27,099 bases of DNA from PALSA-1006 sp037140475 (GTDB lineage Bacteria; Pseudomonadota; Gammaproteobacteria; Burkholderiales; Gallionellaceae): the NCBI GenBank assembly GCA_037140475.1, contig JBAXEJ010000031.1:1-27099 (forward strand). The letters run 5' to 3'. A model generated the notes under the pieces. The model ran no database searches, was not told where the DNA came from, and worked only from the letters and a program-made list of their open reading frames with translations. The translations under genes were made by a program, and so were the position numbers. Shown here one piece after another: positions 1 to 6,537 of the stretch (position 1 is its first letter; every line of letters begins with the position of its first letter).

Positions 1-2
1 AA

Positions 3-1151
3 ACGCTGACCTGCAAAAAATGCGATGCCTCCGATGTGGTAGATAAGCTCAAAGAGCTCAGCGCCCTAGTTGCCCCCGCGGCACCCGTGGTGGCGAGCGC
101 CCCCGCCAACCTCACACCCGAGCCTGCCTCGTCCGCAGTTAAAGGCACCGACCCCGAAAGCATCACTTGGAACGAAGCGCAAAAGGGCAACACCATAGAC
201 GACTACCAAGTTTATTTAGACAGCTACCCTAAAGGCAAATACATCGCCTTTGCCAAAGCCAAGATCAAGAAACTCAAAGAAGCCGCCCAAGTCGTGCAAG
301 AACAACAAGAACAAAGCGCTTGGGACACTGCCCAACAAGAGAACAGCGAAGCTAGCTTCAACCGCTACCTGCAAAGCTATCCGAACGGACGCTTTGCAGG
401 CTTCGCCAACGCCCGCCTCGGCAAACTCAAAAAAGAAGAAGCCGACTTGGAGGCTAAACAGCGGCGCGAACAACTGGCCGAAGAAGCTCGACAGAAACGC
501 GAACAAGCCGAAGCCTCAAAGAATGCAGGCAAAGGTCCTGCGATGGTGCGTATCCCCGGCAAGAATTATGAAATGGGCAAATATCACGTTACGCGTGGCG
601 AGTTTGCCAAATTTGTCAGCGAGACCGGCTACGACGCAGGCAATGAATGCTATGTATTTACCGATAAATGGGAAAAGAAAACGGGCTATAACTGGCGTAA
701 CCCCAACTTTAGCCAAGACGACAATCATCCTGTCACCTGTGTTAATTGGAACGACGCGCAAGCCTATGTATCTTGGCTAGCTAGAAAAACCGGCAAGCAA
801 TATCGTCTGCCGACCGAAGCCGAATGGGAATACGCCTGCTACGGCGGTAGCCAGACTGAATACTGCGGTAGCAACGACATCAATGCCGTCGCTTGGTACA
901 AGGAAAACAGCAACAGTGCCACCCACCCCGTAGGACAAAAACAAGCGAACGGCTACGGCTTATATGACATGAGCGGTAATCTATGGCAGTGGATGGAAAA
1001 CAAATACGACGATAAAAACGACTGGCGTGCGCTTCGTGGCGGCTCTTGGAGCTACGAACCGCAGTACGTGCGTGCGGCGAGCCGCGGCAGCGACGAACCG
1101 ACGGGCCGGAGCGACGACAGCGGGTTTCGTCTAGCCAGGACGCTTCCGTAA
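3..1151 (+). CDS. DGR target protein with FGE-sulfatase-like domain (5' partial)
   Basis: This is the variable protein of the retroelement. The frame is open to the window edge: codons before the GTG at 36 read LTCKKCDASDVV, with a CxxC pair, so the true start lies upstream. Numbering from that GTG, residues 45-82 and 96-133 are two similar helical repeats (W..AQ..N......YL.SYP.G....FA.A....LK). Residues 134-165 are a charged, coiled-coil-like Glu/Arg/Lys stretch. Residues 168-370 match the formylglycine-generating-enzyme/sulfatase-modifying fold (MVRIPG, HPVTCVNWNDAQAYVSWL, YRLPTEAEWEYA, YDMSGNLWQW, LRGGSW...GFRLAR), which in DGRs serves as a C-type-lectin-like display scaffold. The last about 40 residues are the VR. 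The role is inferred to be ligand binding with diversified surface residues rather than sulfatase activation. Avd and RT genes follow on the same strand. Confidence 0.9.
   Translation, partial: TLTCKKCDASDVVDKLKELSALVAPAAPVVASAPANLTPEPASSAVKGTDPESITWNEAQKGNTIDDYQVYLDSYPKGKYIAFAKAKIKKLKEAAQVVQEQQEQSAWDTAQQENSEASFNRYLQSYPNGRFAGFANARLGKLKKEEADLEAKQRREQLAEEARQKREQAEASKNAGKGPAMVRIPGKNYEMGKYHVTRGEFAKFVSETGYDAGNECYVFTDKWEKKTGYNWRNPNFSQDDNHPVTCVNWNDAQAYVSWLARKTGKQYRLPTEAEWEYACYGGSQTEYCGSNDINAVAWYKENSNSATHPVGQKQANGYGLYDMSGNLWQWMENKYDDKNDWRALRGGSWSYEPQYVRAASRGSDEPTGRSDDSGFRLARTLP
1024..1138 (+). repeat. DGR variable repeat (VR)
   Basis: This 115-nt stretch at the 3' end of the target gene aligns without gaps to TR 2851-2952 and then with a single extra T. 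All 15 substitutions fall on adenines of the TR: 13 are A to G and 2 are A to T. No C, G or T of the TR is substituted. Thirteen codons are altered, giving S, Y, E, Y, S, G, S, D, G, S, D, D and S in place of Asn (12) and Lys (1). The repeat lies in the ligand-facing part of the FGE/lectin-like fold. Confidence 0.96.
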
Positions 1152-1160
1152 AACGGAAGC
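1142..1160 (+). other. Hairpin/cruciform 3 bp downstream of VR
   Basis: Perfect 8-bp inverted repeat GCTTCCGT (1142-1149) and ACGGAAGC (1153-1160) with a 3-nt AAA loop; the target gene's TAA stop overlaps the loop. In Bordetella phage BPP-1 an 8-bp-stem hairpin a few bases past the VR promotes target recognition during retrohoming. The same position and stem length here suggest the same role. It could instead be only a weak terminator, but no T-run follows. Confidence 0.75.
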
Positions 1161-1245
1161 TTACCTCTTGGTTCTTTACCCCTTTACCTCTTGCAAGTGG
1201 TGCGGTGAAAGAGTCGACAGAGAGCAGTTTTTGTGTGAAGGGGGT

Positions 1246-1264
1246 TTGGGGGTGCAGCCCCCAA
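1246..1264 (+). other. G/C hairpin upstream of avd
   Basis: Inverted repeat TTGGGGG (1246-1252) and CCCCCAA (1258-1264) around a 5-nt TGCAG loop, 11 bases before the avd ATG. The 124-bp spacer between target gene and avd also contains TTACCTCTTG twice (about 1161 and 1186). The hairpin could attenuate translation or transcription between the abundant target message and avd. No T-run follows, so it is not a classical terminator. Confidence 0.5.
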
Positions 1265-1275
1265 CGAAATAAAAA

Positions 1276-1632
1276 ATGAACGAACAAAGCGCTGCGAGAA
1301 TGACGGGCCCATCGCTGGAAAAGATGTACCAATTCTTGCTGTGGCTGATGCCCACGGTGGAAAAATTTCCGCGCTCACACAAATTTTCATTGGGCGAACG
1401 CATTCAAAATGCCGCGCTGGATATATTGGAAGGGTTAGTTGAGGCGAGCTATCGCCGTGATCGTCAGGCGCTCTTGGTGCAGGTGAATATGAAGCTGGAA
1501 AAATTGCGCATTCTGTTGCGCCTTGCCACCGATTTGCATTGTATGGATATGCGCCGCTATGAATTTTCCGCCCGTGCCTTGGATGAAATTGGTCGCATGG
1601 TCGGCGGCTGGATAAAAACGCAACGTGCTTAA
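1276..1632 (+). CDS. avd: Avd-family DGR accessory protein
   Basis: A 118-residue, all-helical, basic protein matching the bacterial accessory variability determinant family in length and pattern: KMYQFLLWLMPTVEKFPRSHKFSLGERI, then NAALDILEGLVEASY, then a helix rich in Arg and Leu, then SARALDEIGRMVGGW. Family members form a pentameric four-helix bundle that binds the RT and the template RNA and is required for adenine-mutagenic cDNA synthesis. Its position between the target gene and the RT is a common DGR order. The ATG at 1276 has no clear Shine-Dalgarno sequence, only an A-rich leader after a G/C hairpin, so translation may be weak. Confidence 0.9.
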   Translation: MNEQSAARMTGPSLEKMYQFLLWLMPTVEKFPRSHKFSLGERIQNAALDILEGLVEASYRRDRQALLVQVNMKLEKLRILLRLATDLHCMDMRRYEFSARALDEIGRMVGGWIKTQRA

Positions 1633-1633
1633 A

Positions 1634-1726
1634 TTCCCTCCCCTTCAAGGGGAGGGAACGGTGCGAACTCCCCGAGCCATTGCGCGCACAAATGCCCCTA
1701 GCTCCCCCCCTTGAAAGGGAGGGAGC
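1634..1726 (+). repeat. Pair of long GGGAGG-type hairpins between avd and RT
   Basis: First hairpin: two 12-nt arms (1634-1645 and 1647-1658), perfectly complementary. Second: arms 1701-1712 and 1715-1726 with one mismatch. Both arms share the CTCCC/GGGAG core, so the 93-bp unit looks like two related palindromes flanking a 42-bp centre, as in REP/REPIN elements. It starts directly after the avd stop. It may terminate or stabilise the message. Confidence 0.6.
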
Positions 1727-1763
1727 GTGGTGGTTGAAGATATGCGAGAGGTAAAATGAGTTT

Positions 1764-2960
1764 ATGCCTGCAAAGCATTTTGATTTGTTTGGCAACATCG
1801 CCAGCTTTCGCACCTTGCACGAGGCGACGAAACGCGCCATTTGCGGCAAGCGCAGCAAGCCGGGTGCGGCGGGTTTTATGGCGAATCTCGAAAAAAATTT
1901 GCTACGTATTGAGCGGATGTTGCTGGATGGCTCATGGCGTAGCGGCGGTTACACCATTATTGATGTGCGTGAGCCGAAGCCGCGTATGGTTTCCGCTGCA
2001 CCCTTCGCCGACCGCGTGGTACATCATGCTTTGTGCAATGTGGTTGCGCCGATTTTTGAGCGGGGGTTTATTGATGATAGTTACGCCAATCGTAAAGGTT
2101 TTGGCACGCATCGTGCGATTGCGCGTTATGAACATTATCGGGATCGCTACGCGCATGTATTGCGTTGCGATATTTATCGCTACTTCCCTTCGGTTGACCA
2201 TGAAATTTTGAAATCTGATTTGCGTCGCCGCATTGCCTGCGAGCCGACGTTGGGTTTGATGGATGCGATCATCGACGGATCGAATCCGCAGGAACCCGTC
2301 AATTTAATTTTCCCCAGTGACGATTTGTTTGCGCCCTATCAACGGCGGCGAGGGCTGCCGATTGGTAATTTGACCAGTCAATTGTTTGGCAATATTTATC
2401 TCAATGGTTTGGATCATTTTGTGAAAGAGGTGTTGCGTGTGCAGGGCTATGTGCGTTACGTGGATGACTTTGCGATTTTTCACGATGACACGGCGATGCT
2501 GGCGCACTGGCAGCAACAAATTGCGCGCTATTTGGAAGGTCGGCGGATGGTGTTGCATCCCCGTAAAACACGCATTGTGGCTTGTGCCGAACCTGCCGAA
2601 TTTTTGGGGCTGGTGTTGCATGGCAATGGTTATCGCCGATTGCCAGAAGGAAACGTGCGCCGCTTTCGCAATCGGCTGCGCGGTCTGCGCGACCAGTGGC
2701 GCGTGGGCACAATCGAAGCCGAAGCAATTCAACAGCGTGTGCAGAGCTGGATTGCACATGCCGAACATGCGAATACTTGGCGCTTGCGCCGTATCCTCTT
2801 TCGCGGCGGGTGGTTTGACCCGGCGCGGGAGCCTGACCGCCCGCTAGTTGGGCGTGCGCTTCGTGGCGGCTCTTGGAACAACAAACCGCAGAACGTGCGT
2901 GCGGCGAACCGCAACAACAACGAACCGACGAACCGGAACAACAACAACGGGTTCGTCTAG
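1764..2960 (+). CDS. DGR reverse transcriptase, C-terminus encoded by the template repeat
   Basis: A 398-residue retroelement RT. Visible motifs are RCDIYRYFPS (catalytic Asp136), the DGR hallmark PIGNLTSQ (199-206, where group II intron RTs have QG...SP), YVDD (232-235) and the thumb-region FLGLVLHGNGY (280-290). It copies the template-repeat RNA and misincorporates opposite adenines, with Avd as partner. The RT domain appears to end near residue 350; residues 363-398 are read from the TR (RALRGGSWNNKPQNVRAANR and an Asn-rich end), in the same frame as the target protein. The TAG stop lies inside the TR 3' end. ATG 1764 is chosen for length; GAGAGG at 1746 is about 12 bases away. An ATG at 1756 is in another frame. 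Confidence 0.95.
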   Translation: MPAKHFDLFGNIASFRTLHEATKRAICGKRSKPGAAGFMANLEKNLLRIERMLLDGSWRSGGYTIIDVREPKPRMVSAAPFADRVVHHALCNVVAPIFERGFIDDSYANRKGFGTHRAIARYEHYRDRYAHVLRCDIYRYFPSVDHEILKSDLRRRIACEPTLGLMDAIIDGSNPQEPVNLIFPSDDLFAPYQRRRGLPIGNLTSQLFGNIYLNGLDHFVKEVLRVQGYVRYVDDFAIFHDDTAMLAHWQQQIARYLEGRRMVLHPRKTRIVACAEPAEFLGLVLHGNGYRRLPEGNVRRFRNRLRGLRDQWRVGTIEAEAIQQRVQSWIAHAEHANTWRLRRILFRGGWFDPAREPDRPLVGRALRGGSWNNKPQNVRAANRNNNEPTNRNNNNGFV

Positions 2961-2964
2961 CCAG
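2851..2964 (+). repeat. DGR template repeat (TR)
   Basis: The TR is the donor for the VR at 1024-1138. It holds twelve AAC codons (positions 2877, 2880, 2892, 2907, 2913, 2916, 2919, 2931, 2937, 2940, 2943, 2946). AAC with its two A positions mutated can give 15 amino acids but no stop codon, a classical DGR design. All twelve are changed in the present VR, plus the AAA at 2883. The 3' edge GGGTTCGTCTAGCCAG differs from the VR by one missing T. The first flanking bases at both ends diverge. Confidence 0.96.
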
Positions 2965-2984
2965 TATGCCCTCCAATGCCAGAG

Positions 2985-3008
2985 TCGCTACGTTCACGGA
3001 CGTAGCGA
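2985..3008 (+). other. 9-bp hairpin downstream of TR
   Basis: TCGCTACGT (2985-2993) pairs with ACGTAGCGA (3000-3008) around a 6-nt loop, 20 bases past the TR. In BPP-1 the spacer RNA 3' of the TR is structured and essential for cDNA priming. This hairpin sits in the equivalent place, although here the RT lies upstream rather than downstream of the TR. It could instead help end the RT transcript; there is no T-run. Confidence 0.5.
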
Positions 3009-3143
3009 GCGTGCGCGAGGGCGTCCACGGGCGGTCATGATGAGTGCAGTACCCCGCTATCGTTTTGCCCGCAAGGGGACGGTGGCGGGTTTTATGCAAT
3101 AGCGAAAAACTTTGATCAACCGATTTTCTTCAGATAGCCGTAG

Positions 3144-3365
3144 GACGATGATCAAAATATCTCACATCTCGTAACTAATATGTCCGTTGTACCTTATGGG
3201 TTGGGTTTGCAATACGATCTATCGCGTCATTCAACTTTGCGTCTGTTTGCTGAGAACGGGTACAACTATCAAGTAAGCGGTACAACAGGTGCTGTTACCA
3301 CGACCAATTACAATTTTGCAGGTAGCATTTATAGAGTTGGAGTCACTTCGCTGTACGTTTTTTAG
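3144..3365 (+). pseudogene. Truncated outer-membrane beta-barrel protein (C-terminal remnant)
   Basis: The frame after the stop at 3141-3143 reads about 73 codons and ends in VGVTSLYVF. Alternating hydrophobic strands (YGLGLQYDLS, TLRLFAENGYNYQV, TTTNYNFAGSIYRVGVTSLYVF) and the terminal Phe are typical of the last strands of an OmpA-like or OmpW-like barrel and its BAM recognition signal. The first ATG is at 3180, but a 61-residue protein would lack a signal peptide and most of the barrel. It is most likely the surviving 3' end of a gene cut off when the DGR or another element arrived. Its first half is not in the window. Confidence 0.6.
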
Positions 3366-4177
3366 AGATTAGTGTTTGTCTCCAAAGTCCACGAACCTGC
3401 CCGATGCTCTTCAATATTCTATGCCGCAAGGCTGTCATAGAACTTTCATTAATTGAATTGCCAGATAGCGGACGGACGGCAATGACTCTTTAGGGTCGTT
3501 TGTGATCGGTCGCGACCGTCAGCTATCCTGCAACTAAAAAACACAATCGCTGTGAAATAAATACGTCCTTCCCCTCATAAAAACTGTTGGCTCAACATTT
3601 CATGGCGAGCCTTTAAACCAGAGACGTGAGACTGCGTTCTCTTGCGCATCGCTCGATTTCCGTCTCTCTGCCACCTTACCATTGCTTACCGTCGCTTCGC
3701 TCATTTCAGCAACTGAGTTCGGGGCGCTCGCTACAATTTCTCGACTACGCTTAATCCACTTCGCACACCTCTCTTCAGGCGACAAGTCAACAGCAGGCTC
3801 CACTCATACGAGGCGAGACCAACGTCATTGAGAAGTGCGCTCCATGCAATCGCTATTTTCACCAGCGACCTTCATGCTCATTCACCCTCTTGCTTGCGCA
3901 AACGCTTCATCAGCATTTCGACCGCCGCCATCAAATTCGATTTTTTCTGCACACCTCTCTTCAAGCGATAAGTCAAAGGCAGGCTCCACATTGCATGGCG
4001 AGCCCGAAGACATGAATCGAGTCGTGCCCTGCGCTCAATCGAATCGGGCTTGCCCAGCGGTCATCGCCACTCCCTCAATCGCTTGAGCACCACTCAAAAG
4101 CAACGGCCTTAACTCTTAGTCGAAACCAAATTCATCTAATGCCAATGCCAGTTGCGCCAAATAATTTTGGCAGCCCT
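3366..4177. repeat. Gene-poor stretch with degenerate repeat copies
   Basis: No convincing gene. A block seen at 3763-3820 recurs at 3949-4005 (shared core GCACACCTCTCTTCA, then AGTCAA, then GCAGGCTCCAC, then GCGAG). A shorter copy lies at 3589-3612 (GGCTC.ACATT.CATGGCGAGCC). Spacing is roughly 190-205 bases. On the minus strand two copies translate similarly (EPAVDLSPEERCAKW and EPAFDLSLEERCAEK), and just below 3960 another minus frame reads NLMAAVEMLMKRLRKQEGE before a stop, like a decayed protein tail. A 12-bp palindrome CGGTCGCGACCG lies near 3506. Confidence 0.5.
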
Positions 4178-4522
4178 TCACTTGCGCAAGCATTCGTAAA
4201 ACTCATTCCATAAATCAATGAAACTTTCACTGCGAGAAGCGAATTTATTTTTGTCCTCTACACAGCATTTCAATGCGTCTTGCAATGAAGGCGTGACGTA
4301 AGAACTTAGCCATATCTCCAAAACAGTAAAGCGTGCCACCCCCTGCTCCTCGTCCCTCGTGGCTGGAAGCTCTCTTTTCAAAAGCCACGCCAGCCAAGGT
4401 TGGGCGCTTCGCTCTGTCATGTCCTTTGACGTTCGCATTTTCCATCCCCGGCTTTCAGCGCGGGACTCGTCGCATTCCGGCGAGGCGGCACTTTTGCTGC
4501 TCTTGGAGAAAAAACATGGCAA
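4178..4522 (-). CDS. Hypothetical protein, doubtful
   Basis: A 114-codon open frame whose second half (TVLEIWLSSYVTPSLQDALK, then ESFIDLWNEFYECLRK) has plausible protein character. The first half is rich in Arg, Ser and Glu with a composition like repeat-derived sequence. No family is recognised and there is no clear ribosome binding site at the apparent start. It could be the tail of a decayed gene, since it lies beside a stretch of degenerate repeats. The function is unknown. Confidence 0.25.
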   Translation of the reverse strand: MPCFFSKSSKSAASPECDESRAESRGWKMRTSKDMTERSAQPWLAWLLKRELPATRDEEQGVARFTVLEIWLSSYVTPSLQDALKCCVEDKNKFASRSESFIDLWNEFYECLRK

Positions 4523-4623
4523 AGATAATTCTACTAGTTCTCGCTCTCGTCACTGGAGAGCCGATTGAAAAAACAGAAATCGAAATCAAAAACAACAAAC
4601 CCGCAATGCACGCAGTAAAGTAA
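4516..4623 (+). CDS. Possible 35-residue secreted or membrane peptide
   Basis: ATG 4516 is preceded by GGAG with a 6-7 base spacing and followed by MAKIILLVLALVTGEPIEK..., a short hydrophobic start like a signal anchor, then a charged Asn/Lys-rich tail. The stop is followed within a few bases by a rho-independent terminator, which supports a transcribed unit ending here. No family is recognised. It could also be the last codons of a broken gene, because the same frame is open upstream to 4333. Confidence 0.35.
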   Translation: MAKIILLVLALVTGEPIEKTEIEIKNNKPAMHAVK

Positions 4624-4650
4624 AAAAAACCCCAGTTTTGGGGATTTTCG
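4622..4650 (+). terminator. Rho-independent terminator
   Basis: CCCCA (4630-4634) and TGGGG (4639-4643) form a stem with a short GTTT loop. It is preceded by an A-run and followed by ATTTTCGTTTT, so it can act on the plus strand and, because of the A-run, also on the minus strand. It closes the small ORF that stops at 4623. Bases 4651-4854 beyond it are AT-rich with no gene seen. Confidence 0.65.
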
Positions 4651-4854
4651 TTTTAACGCATTATTTTTGCTCAGGCGGCAAACACATCTGCCGCGAATAT
4701 TATTTGAAATAAACCGCCATTTTTTGCGTTTAACAGCCTATGTTTGAAGCATCGTCTTGATACAAGATTGGTAAAAATATCGCTTATATTCAATTGCTTG
4801 ATAATTTTAAATATGTACGGTTCACTGGGATTTTATTTGACAAGGAGCTGCGCA

Positions 4855-4923
4855 ATGATCACTAAAATCCAAGCATGTTTTTACCTGCCTTATCCCAACC
4901 TCATCCCTCAGAAATTCTTTTAA
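4855..4923 (+). CDS. Possible 22-residue leader peptide before excisionase/integrase
   Basis: ATG 4855 follows AAGGAG (4842-4847) at an ideal 7-base spacing, the best ribosome binding site in this stretch. The peptide is MITKIQACFYLPYPNLIPQKFF. Its stop overlaps a perfect 8-bp inverted repeat, AAATTCTT/AAGAATTT (4911-4928), and the HTH gene begins a few bases later. This could be a translational leader or attenuator for the integration genes. Nothing in the residues points to a function. Confidence 0.35.
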   Translation: MITKIQACFYLPYPNLIPQKFF

Positions 4924-4934
4924 GAATTTAGTTC

Positions 4935-5243
4935 TTGTTGCAAGTCGTGCCAACCCCGCTAACTGTTGAGCAAGTTTGTGCTCTGTATTCGCTGCACCCT
5001 AAAACGGTGCAGCGCATGGCGCGTCGGGGTGAAATTCCTGCTTTTAAGGTGGGTAAAAATTGGCGCTTTTTTGATGTTGACCTAGTCGCGCACTACAGAG
5101 CACAATCCACACCGCTGGTGTTGGAAGGTGCACATGAAAAGGAAATTAAACCATGTCACTTTACCAAAGAAAAAACTCCCCATTTATCTGGTGTAAGTTC
5201 ACCGTCAAAGGCAAGCTCATACAACAGTCTACTGGGGCTGTAA
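4935..5243 (+). CDS. Excisionase-like helix-turn-helix protein
   Basis: A 102-residue frame starting at TTG 4935, with GTG 4947 as alternative. Residues about 8-55 match the HTH_17/excisionase-type MerR-like fold: LTVEQVCALYSLHPKTVQRMARRGEIPAFKVGKNWRF, seen here as two helices and the wing K-x-G-x-x-W-R-F. Such proteins bind att-site DNA to direct excision or regulate the adjacent integrase. The last 30 codons overlap the integrase start by 91 bases in another frame and look like read-through, so the functional protein is the N-terminal 60-70 residues. It lies directly upstream of a tyrosine integrase, as excisionases often do. Confidence 0.7.
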   Translation: MLQVVPTPLTVEQVCALYSLHPKTVQRMARRGEIPAFKVGKNWRFFDVDLVAHYRAQSTPLVLEGAHEKEIKPCHFTKEKTPHLSGVSSPSKASSYNSLLGL

Positions 5244-6187
5244 CACGCAAGGAAGCCAAAGAGTTTGAAGTACGGCTTAAAGTAGAACTGATGGACAAGG
5301 CCGAACAGGTTTTAAAACCCGTTCATACCTGGGAAGATGCAGTCGTAAAGTATTACGCTGAAAAACTGATTGAAAAACCATCGGCCCCCCATCGTTCAGT
5401 GCTGAAATGGCTTCATCCCTATTTGTCAGGTGTTGATATTTCCAAGATCAATCGCGCGATGCTGGTTGAAATTGGCGACACGAAGTTGACAGAAGAGGTG
5501 CAGCCAGCGACCGTGAATTGCATCATGAAACCGGTGAGGGCAATATTGAGACAGGCGGTGATTTGGGAGTGGTTGGACAAAGCACCCAATGTTCGAATGT
5601 TTCCTTCAGCGGAAGTCAACTTGCGATTTATCACGCGTATGGAAGCAGATAGGCTGGTGGCAGCATTACCCCCGTACTTGGCGGTTCTGGCTGAATTCAG
5701 TTTTCAAACGGGTTTGCGGATGTCGAATGCAACTCATTTGAAGTGGTCTCAGGTGAATTTGGCAAATAAGCAGGCGTGGGTTAATGCGTGTGATGCAAAA
5801 ATGCGTAGACCGATTCCTGTACCGTTAAGTGAGGTCGCAATCAAGTTGATTGAGTCGCAGAAGGGCAACCATGACGAGTATGTTTTTGTACACAATGGTA
5901 AGCCGACTGATAAAACGTCACGCCCTGATTGGTATGCAGGATTGAAAGCTGCGGAAATAAGCAACTTCCGTTGGCATGACATCCGAAAGACGTGGGCATC
6001 TTGGCACGTCCAGAATGGAACGACACTGCTTGAACTGAAAGAGTTAGGTGGTTGGGCAAACATTAACAGCGTACTGATCTATGCACACTTGGGTAGTAAG
6101 CATCTTGCAAAGGTCGTTAATTTACCTACGGGATCAGCTACATTAACAGCTACACAAGAAGCTCAGGCGATGGAAAAAGCAGCTTAA
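5153..6187 (+). CDS. Tyrosine-type phage/island integrase
   Basis: A 344-residue site-specific recombinase. The catalytic set is visible: Arg189 in TGLRMSNATHLKW, His275 and Arg278 in WHDIRKTWASW, Trp301 in the usual His/Trp position (LGGWANINSV), and the nucleophile Tyr310 in VLIYAHL. The N-terminal region (LYQRKNSPFIWCKFTVKG, then a helical core-binding domain at about 50-150) is typical of phage integrases. ATG 5153 has AAGGA about 10 bases upstream. It would cut and join att sites to move a prophage or genomic island. No other phage genes or tRNA lie nearby, so this seems a remnant or one end of a small island. The upstream HTH gene probably serves as excisionase. Confidence 0.93.
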   Translation: MSLYQRKNSPFIWCKFTVKGKLIQQSTGAVTRKEAKEFEVRLKVELMDKAEQVLKPVHTWEDAVVKYYAEKLIEKPSAPHRSVLKWLHPYLSGVDISKINRAMLVEIGDTKLTEEVQPATVNCIMKPVRAILRQAVIWEWLDKAPNVRMFPSAEVNLRFITRMEADRLVAALPPYLAVLAEFSFQTGLRMSNATHLKWSQVNLANKQAWVNACDAKMRRPIPVPLSEVAIKLIESQKGNHDEYVFVHNGKPTDKTSRPDWYAGLKAAEISNFRWHDIRKTWASWHVQNGTTLLELKELGGWANINSVLIYAHLGSKHLAKVVNLPTGSATLTATQEAQAMEKAA

Positions 6188-6537
6188 CCTATTGAAATAT
6201 CGGCGCTATTTATGACCGTAAGTTTTAAAAGTCTACTCCTTGCGGGTGCATTCCGACGCTTTAACTTCGATTTTCTAACCTCGTTTGGATGAATCACAAC
6301 CTACCAACCCAATACTTCAATGCATACAGCGCAGTGGTTTAACTAGCAAAATATTATTACAGCGTGATGACACAAGCCTTGATGTTGCTCACTTACAACG
6401 CCCCCGTGAAATTTTTATTACAACCCTCGTTTTTTGATTTTATGCGGAATAATTCGCGCCGAATTCTCACTCGAGGGAATTTTGATTTGCCGGCTCTGCT
6501 GGTAAAAACAACTTTAACGTTAAGGAGTTTTATTAAG
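6188..6537. other. Intergenic region upstream of porin
   Basis: About 350 bases without a convincing gene. The porin frame is open upstream to 6364 but has no signal sequence in that part, so this is leader DNA. AAGGAG at 6522-6527 is the porin ribosome binding site. The integrase end and any attachment site would fall here, but I see no clear direct repeat or tRNA end. Confidence 0.5.

Noticed and set aside
250..780. 176-codon ORF in another frame of the DGR target gene, and similar long ORFs on the opposite strand (880-1332, 1184-1858, 2401-3099)
   Set aside because: They lie wholly or largely over real genes, show no family motifs, and have Arg/Pro/Ser-rich or low-complexity composition, as expected for shadow frames.
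3180..3365. Functional 61-residue outer-membrane protein
   Set aside because: It has no signal peptide and only the last few strands of a barrel, so it is treated as a gene remnant.
3600..3803. 67-codon minus-strand ORF (EPAVDLSPEERC...)
   Set aside because: It lies in the degenerate repeat stretch and its start region recurs as a decayed copy near 3985. Treated as repeat-derived rather than as a gene.
5153..6537. Complete prophage or attachment sites around the integrase
   Set aside because: No structural, lysis or replication phage genes and no tRNA or clear direct repeat were found near it, so only an orphan integrase with an excisionase-like gene is claimed.
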